From a virus, in IMG/VR virus record IMGVR_UViG_3300032086_001678, positions 1-20,226 of that record: a stretch of 20,226 nt of DNA; one strand, 5' to 3'. The translations under genes and the position numbers were made by a program. The notes under the pieces were generated by a model, which was not told the DNA's origin, ran no database searches, and worked only from the letters and a program-made list of their open reading frames with translations. This document shows positions 6,818 through 14,756 of the stretch, piece after piece; within the stretch, counting starts at the first letter, position 1; each line of letters opens with the position of its first letter.

Positions 6818-7624
6818 TTATCCTATCATCATTGCTGGATTTAATTCGTATGAACTTCTTATTTCTTGCTCAAGTTTTTCTATATCCGATAAAGCTTCAG
6901 AATACAATTGTTGTCCGTTTAATGATACACCACCAATCATAGCAACGCCATTAAATTTAGATAAGTTTGCTCCCCATTGTTTTTTAAACAACGCAGTGAC
7001 ATATCTTTTTAAGTATAAGTCGTTATATACATCTGTATATGTTTCAGGATCTAATTTTCTATAACACTCAATTACCATATATTCACCAACGGCTAAATCA
7101 TTTTTCCAATCTTGGTCAATATATAATCTATTATCGTGTTGATTAAATCTCAATGGTTTTTCACCAACAAGTACGTGATCTAAAAAATCTAAATGTCTTA
7201 ATACAACATCATAATTAATTATTGATGTAGAAGAAAAATCGTAAAGGTCATTTAATCTTAATTGGTATCTTACATCAAATAAGTTTAGATTACCTTTGTT
7301 TGAAAATGGAAAGATATTAATTACTGATATTACACTTTCAGGTACTACAATAAAACTATTACCCTCTTTCCAAGCAGTTGTCACAGAGTTTTTAGTGACT
7401 GATTCAGATGAGTCAGCGTTTATTCTATCGTAATCTGCTTGTGTGTATTGATACTTTAAGTATGTTCTTCTTATACCGTCATAGTGATATTGTGCGAAAT
7501 ATTGTAACGCTTCATCAATTCTATCTTCTAATTGGTCGTCATCAGCGTTAACTTCTATGACTGGTTTTCCGAGCGCTCTTAAAGCGTATTGTTTTAATGT
7601 TTCTCTACTTGATGGTGTTGCCAT
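6818..7624 (-). CDS. gp13: Neck protein gp13
   Basis: A 268-aa protein, slightly shorter than T4 gp13 (309 aa). The N-terminus SRETLKQYALRALGKPVIEV and the following DDDQLEDRIDEALQYFAQYH are the typical start of gp13 proteins of marine T4-like phages. Later segments include FIVVPESVISVINIFPFS and LDPETYTDVYNDLYLKRYVT with KKQWGANLSKFNGV. gp13 is needed with gp14 for head completion before tail attachment. The ATG has a GAGG ribosome binding site and lies about 20 bases after a perfect late promoter, giving a predicted leader of about 15 nt. It opens the conserved gp13-gp14-gp15 block. Confidence 0.93.
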   Translation of the reverse strand: MATPSSRETLKQYALRALGKPVIEVNADDDQLEDRIDEALQYFAQYHYDGIRRTYLKYQYTQADYDRINADSSESVTKNSVTTAWKEGNSFIVVPESVISVINIFPFSNKGNLNLFDVRYQLRLNDLYDFSSTSIINYDVVLRHLDFLDHVLVGEKPLRFNQHDNRLYIDQDWKNDLAVGEYMVIECYRKLDPETYTDVYNDLYLKRYVTALFKKQWGANLSKFNGVAMIGGVSLNGQQLYSEALSDIEKLEQEIRSSYELNPAMMIG

Positions 7625-7639
7625 ACTATTCCTCTATTT

Positions 7640-7663
7640 TCTACTATTTATAAGGATAGTAGA
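7640..7663 (-). repeat. Inverted repeat overlapping the gp13 late promoter
   Basis: A perfect inverted repeat with 8-bp arms (TCTACTAT at 7640-7647, ATAGTAGA at 7656-7663) and an 8-nt loop lies between the fibre stop codon and gp13. The late promoter 7645-7652 is inside it. Read-through mRNA from the fibre gene would form this stem just after its stop codon, while mRNA started at the promoter (about 7639) would lack it. No U-run follows, so it is not a classical terminator; an RNA stabilising or processing role is inference. Confidence 0.6.
7645..7652 (-). promoter_or_regulatory. T4-type late promoter for gp13
   Basis: A perfect TATAAATA on the minus strand, 20 bases upstream of the gp13 ATG. 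The predicted +1 near 7639 gives a leader of about 15 nt that carries GAGG as ribosome binding site. It would drive the gp13-gp14-gp15 block. Confidence 0.82.
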
Positions 7664-7666
7664 GTA

Positions 7667-8656
7667 TTAACCTAGTGCAACAGCTTGAGCGATAGCAAAT
7701 GCGTTAGTCGCTTTTGCGTCTAATTGTGTTTGAATAGCACTTGTCACGCCAACAGTATGATTTAATTGTGTAGCTGTCGCTGTGACTACCACATCTTCAT
7801 TAATCTTTGGACTAGTTAATGTTTTATTTGTAAATGTTTGAGTAGCAGTTAATAATGCGATAGCACTTGTGTTTGATAAATCTGTTGAAGCTATTGTAAT
7901 ATTTCCTGTACCATCAAATGATTGACCAGCAATATTTCTAGCAGTTTCTAATGCAGTTGCTGTAGCGGCATTTCCAGTTGTTGATCCTGAAGTACCTGAT
8001 ACATTTCCTGTGACGTTTCCTGTCACATTACCTTCTATATTTGCGACTAATGTTCCAGTTGTAATTGATAAATTACCTGTACTAGATGCAGTTGCTGTTG
8101 TAGTTCCAAGTACAAACTTGTCAGCACTTTCGTCCCATGCAACAATAGCGTTATCACCTGTACTACCTCTTTCAATAATTATTCCTGAATCGTTTGCGTT
8201 TGAAGTTGCACCTGAATTTAATTCTAATAAATTATCATCAATTGTTGTGTTAGTAGAATTGACAGTAGTTGTTGATCCGTTAACTGTTAAATTACCTGTG
8301 ACTGTTAAATTACCGCCAATCGCATCAATAGAAGATTCCATCAATGTGACTAACTGATCTAAAGTTGCTCTACCTTCAGAACCACCGTCTGATACTAAAA
8401 ACTTGTCAGTTGTTGCTAGTGTGGCACTTTCTAAATCTGTTGCGCCATCAATGTTTATTACTGCTTCAACAGCACCAAACTCTAATGCGCTTGCGCCTGA
8501 ATTTACTTTTAATACTTGTCCTGCCGAACCAATAGACAAAGCAGCACCTATACCACCGTGTGATAAAGGTATAAATTCACCTGATTGATATTCTGCTAGA
8601 CCAGTGGCATTACCACTTCCATCAAAGACTGTTCTGACTGGTATTTTTGACGACAT
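7667..8656 (-). CDS. Tail fibre-like protein with FAIAQAVALG C-terminus
   Basis: A 329-aa protein rich in Thr, Ser, Gly, Asn and Ala, as in beta-structured phage fibres. It starts MSSKIPVRTVFDGSG with ATGLAEYQSGEFIPLSHGG, a head typical of fibre proteins of T4-like marine phages. Repeated strands follow, such as LTVTGNLTVNGS (about 118-129) and NVTGNVTGNVSG (near residue 215), then TFTNKTLTSP, common in phage fibre shafts. The last ten residues FAIAQAVALG are identical to the end of the 174-aa protein at 18168-18692. It lies just before gp13, where T4 carries wac (fibritin), but no fibritin signature is visible. Start is supported by AAGAGGAGA and a perfect late promoter. A receptor-binding or whisker-like role is inference. 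Confidence 0.78.
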   Translation of the reverse strand: MSSKIPVRTVFDGSGNATGLAEYQSGEFIPLSHGGIGAALSIGSAGQVLKVNSGASALEFGAVEAVINIDGATDLESATLATTDKFLVSDGGSEGRATLDQLVTLMESSIDAIGGNLTVTGNLTVNGSTTTVNSTNTTIDDNLLELNSGATSNANDSGIIIERGSTGDNAIVAWDESADKFVLGTTTATASSTGNLSITTGTLVANIEGNVTGNVTGNVSGTSGSTTGNAATATALETARNIAGQSFDGTGNITIASTDLSNTSAIALLTATQTFTNKTLTSPKINEDVVVTATATQLNHTVGVTSAIQTQLDAKATNAFAIAQAVALG

Positions 8657-8673
8657 TATTTTCTCCTCTTACT

Positions 8674-8681
8674 TATTTATA
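8674..8681 (-). promoter_or_regulatory. T4-type late promoter for fibre gene
   Basis: A perfect TATAAATA on the minus strand between the coiled-coil fibre gene and the fibre gene starting at 8656. The predicted +1 near 8668 puts the strong GAGGAG ribosome binding site at the very 5' end of the mRNA. Confidence 0.82.
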
Positions 8682-8692
8682 TGTCTTTTTTA

Positions 8693-9904
8693 TTAGAAAC
8701 TAAACAACTCAAATTTACTTTGTTGTGTCCCATTTGCCTTTGTAAAACTAGTAAATACTGATGCATTTGAAGACCCTGCTGCCATTGTAAATGTAGTTGC
8801 TGCTGAGCTCAAACCTCCAGCGTTTGTAAAGAAAGGTACAGATTTAGTTACCACACCTGTTTTCGAATCTGCCTGAGCAATACTTTCACTACCTACTTTA
8901 GAACCCGTAGGTAAAGTGACACCTGTAGCAGACATAGCGATTGATCCAGTTCCGTCTGAACTAATTGTTGCCCCACCTAAATTGATTGTGTCACCTGAAA
9001 GAAATAAATCACCCCAACGTTTTGACGAACTACCTAAATTTCTTGTGCCATTACCATCAGGTATAATATCTTGGTCTACAGCAGATAAGTCACTTGCGAC
9101 TTCACCGAAGTCATATTTACCTGTTGATGAATTATATTTTAAAGCATAACCATTTTGTTGACCTGAAATATCAACATCGTCCATATTAGATATTTTTGTA
9201 CTACCACCACCACCAAGTGATTGTAATTGAAGTGTTGTAAGTTGTTTAAATTTACTAAACTCTGCTGTAAGTTTATCTAAACTTGTTTCGCCAGATTCAA
9301 TATCTTCTGTTATTGATTTAGCTTGTTTAGTTAACTCTTTTAATATAGTATCTTTATTATTAATATCTGTATTAGCATTTTCGTAAATCTGGTCTTGTTG
9401 TAAACTTCTAACTGGTTGTGTATTTGTTTCAATAACTTTTTTAACATTATTTACTAAATCTTCAGATACTATACTTGTTCTTTGTTGTTTAGCCACAAAT
9501 TTAGTAAAGTCATTTTCTGTAATATTAGTTTTAACAATCTCATCTGTTTGAAATTTATTTACAGCGCCTGTTAATTCTTTTAAAGTGTTTAATAGTTTTT
9601 CTTCGTTAACAGATTTTTTGGTCTTAACATTTTCATCAACATTATCAAATTTAGGTAATTCAAATAATTTTTTAAGTTTATCTTGTTTTTGTTGTTCTGT
9701 TAATATCTCTTTTTCTAAATTTTCTTTTTCTTTAACTAGTTGTTTAATTTCTTCTTCTTGTTTTTTATCTAAAACTAATTCTAATTCTTCTTTTTCTTTT
9801 AAAAGTAATTGTATTTCTATATCTTGTTGCTTATTATATTCTTCTTCTAATCTTTTCTTTTCTGCTTGTAATTCTAATATTTCTATATCTATGTCTTTTG
9901 TCAT
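8693..9904 (-). CDS. Coiled-coil fibre/whisker-like structural protein
   Basis: A 403-aa protein with two parts. Residues 1 to about 85 are almost wholly Glu/Lys/Leu/Gln heptad-like sequence (repeats such as LLLKEKEELELVLDKK and LVKEKENLEKEILTE), a long predicted coiled coil; further helical sequence runs to about 225. After a GGGGS hinge, a beta-rich C-terminal half carries TRNLGSSSKRWGDLFLSGD, a motif seen repeatedly in tail fibres of marine T4-like phages, and ends KFELFSF. The gene starts at an ATG sharing one base with the stop of the BppU-like gene (TAATG). The coiled-coil rod plus position near gp13 suggests a whisker or fibre analogue of fibritin. That is inference; no homology to fibritin can be claimed by eye. 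Confidence 0.72.
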   Translation of the reverse strand: MTKDIDIEILELQAEKKRLEEEYNKQQDIEIQLLLKEKEELELVLDKKQEEEIKQLVKEKENLEKEILTEQQKQDKLKKLFELPKFDNVDENVKTKKSVNEEKLLNTLKELTGAVNKFQTDEIVKTNITENDFTKFVAKQQRTSIVSEDLVNNVKKVIETNTQPVRSLQQDQIYENANTDINNKDTILKELTKQAKSITEDIESGETSLDKLTAEFSKFKQLTTLQLQSLGGGGSTKISNMDDVDISGQQNGYALKYNSSTGKYDFGEVASDLSAVDQDIIPDGNGTRNLGSSSKRWGDLFLSGDTINLGGATISSDGTGSIAMSATGVTLPTGSKVGSESIAQADSKTGVVTKSVPFFTNAGGLSSAATTFTMAAGSSNASVFTSFTKANGTQQSKFELFSF

Positions 9905-10254
9905 TAGATTTTCGTAGCCTCTGGAAGAACTGTTATAATACCATTATGTACTTTTTCAATAGTTGAATCTGCTAATATTAATTCTACATCATATACATAA
10001 CGACCTGAGTCAATAGCAGCTGTGACTGTATCTGTAAGTGTTAATTTATATGTTCCCGCTGAACCTGAAACAACAGTACAAGTAAAAGATGCTGTTGCTG
10101 TTGAAGAAGAAAAACCTTTTCTCATTTGCGCTTGTAAAGTACGACCACTAATATCGTATGCAGTAGATCCATCAGTTGTGACTGTTAATGTTCTACTAAA
10201 ATCTGCGCCTTGATCTATTGTAAAATTTTCAGCTGTTTTTTGTGTGACTGCCAT
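9904..10254 (-). CDS. BppU-like small baseplate/structural protein
   Basis: A 116-aa all-beta protein. The order DQGADFSRTLTVTTDGSTAY with DISGRTLQAQMRKGFSSSTA (about 14-53), then GTYKLTLTDTVTAAIDSGRY and VYDVELILADSTIEKVHNGI, follows the pattern of the BppU/phage baseplate upper protein N-terminal fold found in many phage structural genes (x-D-Q-G, D-x-T/S-G, M-R, G-x-Y-x-Y-D-v). Such domains attach receptor-binding parts to the tail. A possible ribosome binding site (AAAGGG) lies inside the end of the upstream gene, which it overlaps by 26 nt. The downstream fibre gene overlaps its stop by one base, so the three genes look co-translated. Predicted virion component. Confidence 0.7.
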   Translation of the reverse strand: MAVTQKTAENFTIDQGADFSRTLTVTTDGSTAYDISGRTLQAQMRKGFSSSTATASFTCTVVSGSAGTYKLTLTDTVTAAIDSGRYVYDVELILADSTIEKVHNGIITVLPEATKI

Positions 10255-10459
10255 TTAATTTTTCTAACCCTTTTTTAATCTTATCATTATAGTAAGTAGT
10301 TAATACTTCAATTTTTTCTAATTCTAATTCGTGTCTTAACTTAGATTGTTGAATTTCTTGTCTAGCAACAATTGTATTTCTCACTTCTAATGGTAAATCA
10401 TTTATAATATATTCTTTACCATCAATTATTATCTTGTCTTGTTTTACAGTTTCCGTCAT
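10229..10459 (-). CDS. Small conserved phage protein, DUF6447-like
   Basis: A 76-aa protein with a short beta start, KIIIDGKEYIINDLPLEVRN (about 9-28), followed by a charged helix (QEIQQSKLRHELELEKIEVL). The I-x-I-D-G-K-x-Y-x-I-x-D-L-P/S start plus helix resembles the DUF6447 family of small proteins widespread in marine T4-like phages, which lie near structural genes and have no known function. The start is supported by AGGTGAT upstream and a CATAAATA late-promoter-like element further upstream. It is the first gene after the oxygenase-halogenase island and begins the fibre block. Family assignment is from memory of the pattern. Confidence 0.65.
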   Translation of the reverse strand: MTETVKQDKIIIDGKEYIINDLPLEVRNTIVARQEIQQSKLRHELELEKIEVLTTYYNDKIKKGLEKLNGSHTKNS

Positions 10460-10479
10460 ACTTTAATCACCTATTTTAT

Positions 10480-10487
10480 TATTTATG
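10480..10487 (-). promoter_or_regulatory. Near-consensus late promoter (CATAAATA)
   Basis: The minus strand reads CATAAATA, one mismatch from the T4 late consensus, in the 28-base gap after the oxygenase gene. Predicted +1 near 10474 leaves a leader of about 15 nt with AGGTGA as ribosome binding site. It would allow the fibre block to be transcribed independently of the enzyme island. Confidence 0.6.
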
Positions 10488-11114
10488 TTATTTTAAGTCT
10501 AATATAAATTCTTTTTTACCCAATGTTCCTCTTACAAAAAAGTTAAATGCGATAGAATATCTTTTTTCACTAGTTTTGTTTCTTTCTACGCTATGTTCCA
10601 AATGTGATGGAAAAAGAACTATTGATCCTTCTTTTATATCTACAGTACAAAAATCACAATTAATATTATCGTGTTCTTCATACTCTATTTTAATACAAGG
10701 GTGAAATAGATTAGTGAGTAAATGATTTTTATGAAATGTTATATTACCAGAGCCATCAGGAAAAATTGGATAATACACTCCACTTATCAAAGAATTTCCG
10801 TGATAATGAAGCTGTGATTCATCATTAGGATTATGTATATTAACCCAAGAATTTTGTAAATAAAATTCTACATTGTTTTTTATACGTAGATATTTTTTTA
10901 CAAATATCTCACAATGATTTTTAATTTTTTCTTCTAAGTCTTTTAATTCTAAATTGTTTTCAAAGATATAACGATCTTTTGTTATGTCACTATTACCAAT
11001 AGGTGTTCTCTCATAATCAAAATTTGTTATTATATTTTTCCATTTTTGTTCAACAGGTATCTCTGCTTCATAAACAGGAGTTGGCCATAAATTACGAACT
11101 TTAAACTGTGGCAT
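10488..11114 (-). CDS. 2OG-Fe(II) oxygenase-like protein, TIGR02466 type (HxH)
   Basis: A 208-aa protein of the putative 2OG-Fe(II) oxygenase family that starts with a W-P-T-P-V-Y element (residues 10-15) and has HYHGNSLISGVYYP, then LFPSHLEHSVERN and RYSIAFNFFVRG. Candidate metal ligands are H103 and/or H105 and the distal H174; R185 fits the 2-oxoglutarate arginine. The usual HxD aspartate is replaced by H105, so the metal site is atypical or uses another acid. The start codon lies inside the end of the halogenase gene (14-nt overlap, different frame), so the two are translationally linked and may share a substrate. It closes the enzyme island. It resembles the first gene of the same island (14757-15404) in family. 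Substrate unknown. Confidence 0.8.
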   Translation of the reverse strand: MPQFKVRNLWPTPVYEAEIPVEQKWKNIITNFDYERTPIGNSDITKDRYIFENNLELKDLEEKIKNHCEIFVKKYLRIKNNVEFYLQNSWVNIHNPNDESQLHYHGNSLISGVYYPIFPDGSGNITFHKNHLLTNLFHPCIKIEYEEHDNINCDFCTVDIKEGSIVLFPSHLEHSVERNKTSEKRYSIAFNFFVRGTLGKKEFILDLK

Positions 11115-12567
11115 ACATCGCTCTTATTGCTTTTAAATATGTTTTATGTTTTACTTGAGGAACATTTAAATTGTTTTTATATTCGTTCATTCCTATATCA
11201 AAATGTTTTCTATGTTCTTCATTAAAAGAGTTATATAAGATTTTTATATTTTCTTTGTTAAGTAAATCTAAAGCATATAATATTTGAGAATAGTTATGTT
11301 CTAAAAACAAGTAATAATTTGTTTCTCTAAAATCATCTCTAATAGGTAATCTAGTTTGCCATCTTTCTATATTCTCTCTTAATGTATCAGGTATCTTCAT
11401 AGTTTTTAAATCTTTCCAAAAACTAGTGTCATCTCTTTTTGTAATATAATGTAAAACAATAAAATCTCTAATATTGTTCATTATCAATTCCATTTTATAA
11501 TTATAATCATCTATTATCTTTTGATTATAGTTATCAAACATATGTATAAACAAAAACATTTGATTTATAGATGTACCTATTGATGTTGCTTCTAATGGTT
11601 CTACAAAGTTAGCACTTAATCCTACTGCCAAACAATTTTTAATCCAAGGTTTATCTAAACAACCAGGATCAAACTTGACGTGTTTTCCTATATCTATTTT
11701 ATGTCCTAGTGTTTCTTCTATTTCTTGTTTTGCGTCATCGGCACTTATGTAATCACTATCAAAAATATAACCATTACCCCAACGACCATAAGTGGGAATA
11801 TGCCAAGCCCAACCATATTTCATAGCTCGTGCAATTGTATAAACATTATATTCATCTGTACCATTTGTTGGAAAGGCAATTGCTTCTTTCATTTTTAAAT
11901 ACTTACTATATGATTTCCACTTTGCACCTAATTTAGAAATTAATAATCTTTTAAATCCTGTACAATCAATATAAAAGTCTGTATTGTAATTATTCTTTTC
12001 ACCTTTTAAATTTGATATTTCGCCTTTATTATTTAATTCTACATCAACTATCTCATCATCAATAACTCTTAAACCTTTTTCTATTGATTTTTTATTTAAA
12101 AATTCATTTAACTTAAATGTGTTAAAGTGATATTGATTAGTAGGACAATTGTGTAATTCACTTAATAAAAATTCTCTACCAACTTTGTTTTCCCAAAACC
12201 AAGGATTATTCAATTCTTTTACATCACAGTCTTCATTCATTAACTTTAAATAACTTGCTAAATGTTGTCCGTGTTTAAAGTTTTTTAATTCATTTACATT
12301 ATGTAAAAAATCATTACCTGTCCAATTTTTAAACATAATACCACACTTCAAAGTTGCGTCACATTCAGTAATCAATTCTTTAAAATCAATACCGACAAAA
12401 TCCATAAACTCTTTCCAGTGCTCGGTTGAACCCTCACCAACTCCTATAATACCAATTTTATCTGACTTAATTAGTTGTATATCAATATTACTTCCGTATC
12501 TAGTTTTTAAAATTAACGCAGTAATATATCCGGCAGTACCTCCACCAACTATTGTTATTGTTTTCAT
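11101..12567 (-). CDS. Flavin-dependent tryptophan halogenase (island copy)
   Basis: A 488-aa halogenase of the same family as the one at 3156-4625 but clearly diverged. Motifs: GGGTAG (8-13), GVGEGST (42-48), catalytic lysine K74 in ATLKCG, the signature W253-A-W255-H-I-P258, then GYIFDSDYI (266-274) shared with the other copy, and EPLEAT with catalytic E326. All key residues are intact. The enzyme needs FADH2, which must come from a reductase not seen here. Its ATG overlaps the preceding oxygenase stop as ATGA, the same junction as in the other pair, and its end overlaps the next oxygenase gene by 14 nt, giving a tight oxygenase-halogenase-oxygenase unit. Likely acts on an aromatic side chain or metabolite; the real substrate cannot be read from sequence. 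Confidence 0.93.
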   Translation of the reverse strand: MKTITIVGGGTAGYITALILKTRYGSNIDIQLIKSDKIGIIGVGEGSTEHWKEFMDFVGIDFKELITECDATLKCGIMFKNWTGNDFLHNVNELKNFKHGQHLASYLKLMNEDCDVKELNNPWFWENKVGREFLLSELHNCPTNQYHFNTFKLNEFLNKKSIEKGLRVIDDEIVDVELNNKGEISNLKGEKNNYNTDFYIDCTGFKRLLISKLGAKWKSYSKYLKMKEAIAFPTNGTDEYNVYTIARAMKYGWAWHIPTYGRWGNGYIFDSDYISADDAKQEIEETLGHKIDIGKHVKFDPGCLDKPWIKNCLAVGLSANFVEPLEATSIGTSINQMFLFIHMFDNYNQKIIDDYNYKMELIMNNIRDFIVLHYITKRDDTSFWKDLKTMKIPDTLRENIERWQTRLPIRDDFRETNYYLFLEHNYSQILYALDLLNKENIKILYNSFNEEHRKHFDIGMNEYKNNLNVPQVKHKTYLKAIRAMYATV

Positions 12568-13244
12568 AATTTAGGTAGTTTATTGTTTCCTAACGACAAG
12601 TCACTTCCATCACCTAAAGGGATTGCAAAGTAAAAATGTGTAATAGTATATTTTCCATATCCTGCCTCTTCTGGTTGAGTATGAAATTTTAGAGGCGTTA
12701 CACTATGTAATAAACAACTAGGAAACATAACCATTCTATTATTTTTTAATTTAATTTCATAATTGGGTTCATTTAATAAAAAATCACCACCATCAAATAA
12801 TTTAGGCTCTCTTACCATCCATATTAAACAAGTCCAACTAAAAGAATCATAATGAGGTTTATAATGATCGTTATCCTCATAATAAGATATTAAAGATGTA
12901 TCTTCTGTAGTAGATAAAAAACTACGAGCATAAGGCATAAAATTACCCATAATATCTCTAAATTCTGGTGATCGTTGTTTTTTCATACAATTATAAATTG
13001 GAGATATTAATTTATTATTATAAAATGTTTCTAAATAAAATCTATATGCTGTACTTCTAGGTGAGCCATCTTTATCACGAGCAACAATTGTATCTTCTGC
13101 CTTTTCTAAATATTTTTTAGGTGTTGCACTATAAAAATCTAACTCTTTCCACACAGCCTTTTCTTCATTAGGAGTATACCAATTATCAATAACTAAAGCA
13201 GGGTATAAAGGATTATCTTTTAAAAGTTTTATATTCCAAGTCAT
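12564..13244 (-). CDS. Fe(II)/2-oxoglutarate oxygenase paired with island halogenase
   Basis: A 226-aa oxygenase. The HxD motif is H131-Y-D133 in DHYKPHYDSFSW, and the distal histidine is H180 in MFPSCLLHSVTPL. Strand LIWMVREPKLFDGGDFLL between them carries the family F-x-G-G-x-F element. A 2-oxoglutarate-binding basic residue is less obvious; K200 in YGKYTITHFYFAI is the best candidate. It begins 3 nt after the previous oxygenase stop without a clear ribosome binding site, suggesting coupling, and ends in the ATGA overlap with the halogenase. This repeats the arrangement at 4622-4625. Likely a hydroxylase of a protein or peptide; substrate unknown. Confidence 0.84.
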   Translation of the reverse strand: MTWNIKLLKDNPLYPALVIDNWYTPNEEKAVWKELDFYSATPKKYLEKAEDTIVARDKDGSPRSTAYRFYLETFYNNKLISPIYNCMKKQRSPEFRDIMGNFMPYARSFLSTTEDTSLISYYEDNDHYKPHYDSFSWTCLIWMVREPKLFDGGDFLLNEPNYEIKLKNNRMVMFPSCLLHSVTPLKFHTQPEEAGYGKYTITHFYFAIPLGDGSDLSLGNNKLPKL

Positions 13245-13247
13245 TTA

Positions 13248-13958
13248 TTAATCTATTACTTTTCTAGCATTATTAGTTGTATTATGTTTTTCATATTCGT
13301 TTAATTCTTCATCATTTCTTACAACTTGATCTAATACAGGCATACCTAAAAGGGGTCTACCATCAAAAGGAATATCGTATTTACCACCAGCTTCATTATA
13401 ATGTAAAAATACTTGAGCGTGATGATTACCTATAAATGGCTCTCTCCAATGTTCTAACTCACAACCACGATATATTACCATATCACCTGGTTTCATATAA
13501 ACTGGAGTTTCTATACCATTTTTTTCTTTTACATACATAGGCCAATTCCAGTTTTTATCTTCAAGGTTTGAAGTATCATAACCTAAACAAAGTGTAGTTG
13601 AAATTTCACAACTTGGTCTATCTTTATGTCTTTTTAACTCTGTACCATTTGTATAAAGTCTATGATAAGAATATGTAGGAACTAATTTTAATCCAGTTAA
13701 ATCTTGCATCTTTCCTAAGCCTAAACTTAAAAAAGCATCAAAGATAGGATCACCATATTTACTAAAGTCACCTGGAGCTTGATCGTCAGTAAAGGTGCCG
13801 TTATACGCCATATCAACTCTAATATCATTTTCTTCGTAATAACTTAATCTAGCAGTTTCTAATTGAATATGATGATAAAATAAATTGGCCATACTTTGGT
13901 CAATATAATTATCTATCTTAACCCAACTATGTTCTTTAAAAAATTTTGCCGCACTCAT
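13248..13958 (-). CDS. Fe(II)/2-oxoglutarate oxygenase-like protein
   Basis: A 236-aa protein. ELKRHKDRPSCEISTTLCL supplies the HxD motif H111-K-D113, and PGDMVIYRGCELEHWREPF supplies the distal H170. The Arg normally found ten residues after the distal histidine is not obvious (GNHHAQVFLHY follows), so cosubstrate binding may differ. The N-terminal KFFKEHSWVKIDNYIDQSMA resembles the entry helix of phage hydroxylases of this group. The start is supported by AAAGGAG directly upstream and by a CTAAATA element at 13977-13983. The next gene starts 3 nt after its stop. Probably catalytic, with a protein substrate as one possibility, but the missing basic residue lowers certainty. Confidence 0.78.
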   Translation of the reverse strand: MSAAKFFKEHSWVKIDNYIDQSMANLFYHHIQLETARLSYYEENDIRVDMAYNGTFTDDQAPGDFSKYGDPIFDAFLSLGLGKMQDLTGLKLVPTYSYHRLYTNGTELKRHKDRPSCEISTTLCLGYDTSNLEDKNWNWPMYVKEKNGIETPVYMKPGDMVIYRGCELEHWREPFIGNHHAQVFLHYNEAGGKYDIPFDGRPLLGMPVLDQVVRNDEELNEYEKHNTTNNARKVID

Positions 13959-13976
13959 TTTTACTCCTTTTTATCT

Positions 13977-13983
13977 TATTTAG
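13977..13983 (-). promoter_or_regulatory. CTAAATA late-promoter-like element
   Basis: The minus strand reads TACTAAATAAG between the PKHD-type hydroxylase stop and the oxygenase starting at 13958. T4 late spacing puts +1 near 13971, immediately before the AAAGGAG ribosome binding site, a geometry like that of the perfect promoter at 8674-8681. Function is inferred. Confidence 0.5.
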
Positions 13984-13986
13984 TAT

Positions 13987-14748
13987 CTACACAAATGGTC
14001 TTCCTAGTGTCCATAAAACTAGAGAGTATCTTGTTCCTTTAGTCACAGGAGTTACCTGATGATATACAAATGATGGAAATATAACGATTGATCCTTGAGG
14101 TCTTATTTCTGTACATTCGTGGAAACGTTTTCCTTGATTATGTGGACCAAAATCAAACTTTAAATTTCCACCTTCATATTCACCAGGTTTATTTAAATTA
14201 ATTGTCATAGATAGTTTACGAATTTTTCCTACCATATCAGGAACTGTAGTATAACCTTTAGGTATTTCACCATCTGGCCCTGTTTTAGTAATACCTGGAA
14301 TATATCTTTTATACTTTCCATGGTGACAACTCTCGCCATCTGCGTGCCAACCATAAAATTGATTAGGTCCATATTTGGTAAATTGAAAAGTCTCACTGTA
14401 ATCAAATTGATATTTCCAACCAGAATCATTATTTGCCTTATGTAAAAAAGGATATACTAAATCATATAACCATTGATGATTTAACCAAGATACTTCACTA
14501 TCTCTAATGTAACTTTTCTTTTCTTTTTCTTTTCTTAAATCTTCTACGGTTTTATCTGCTTGAGGAGAAACGGGTTCACCTAATTTTTCTAAAGCTTCTT
14601 TGTGACCACCATCAAATGTAGTTGCAACAGTAGACCCGCCTGCTTTTTTAACACTATCAATTTGAGATAAACCTAAATCAATAATTTTTTGACATTGATC
14701 AGGTGTCAAGGCAGATTCAATATAATAATATGAATTGTGTATCATCAT
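13987..14748 (-). CDS. PKHD-type prolyl 4-hydroxylase-like oxygenase
   Basis: A 253-aa protein matching the PKHD-type hydroxylase (PiuC/YbiX-like, prolyl 4-hydroxylase superfamily) pattern. FQFTKYGPNQFYGWHADGE gives H135 and D137; KLSMTINLNKPGEYEGGNLK gives the central strands; GSIVIFPSFVYHQVTPVTKG gives H230, and R240 in TRYSLVLWTLGRPF is the 2-oxoglutarate arginine. All four catalytic positions are present, making this the most canonical oxygenase of the set. A charged insert (EDLRKEKEKKSY, about 69-80) precedes the core. Two ATGs start the gene (MM); a CTAAATA element places +1 about 4 nt before the first. Homologues occur in other marine T4-like phages; substrate unknown, with protein proline a candidate. 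Confidence 0.9.
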   Translation of the reverse strand: MMIHNSYYYIESALTPDQCQKIIDLGLSQIDSVKKAGGSTVATTFDGGHKEALEKLGEPVSPQADKTVEDLRKEKEKKSYIRDSEVSWLNHQWLYDLVYPFLHKANNDSGWKYQFDYSETFQFTKYGPNQFYGWHADGESCHHGKYKRYIPGITKTGPDGEIPKGYTTVPDMVGKIRKLSMTINLNKPGEYEGGNLKFDFGPHNQGKRFHECTEIRPQGSIVIFPSFVYHQVTPVTKGTRYSLVLWTLGRPFV

Positions 14749-14756
14749 TTTACTTA

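Noticed and set aside
7640-7663. Intrinsic terminator at the fibre-gp13 junction
   Set aside because: The stem is AT-rich and is not followed by a U-run, so it is kept only as an inverted repeat. No other intergenic gap shows a terminator.
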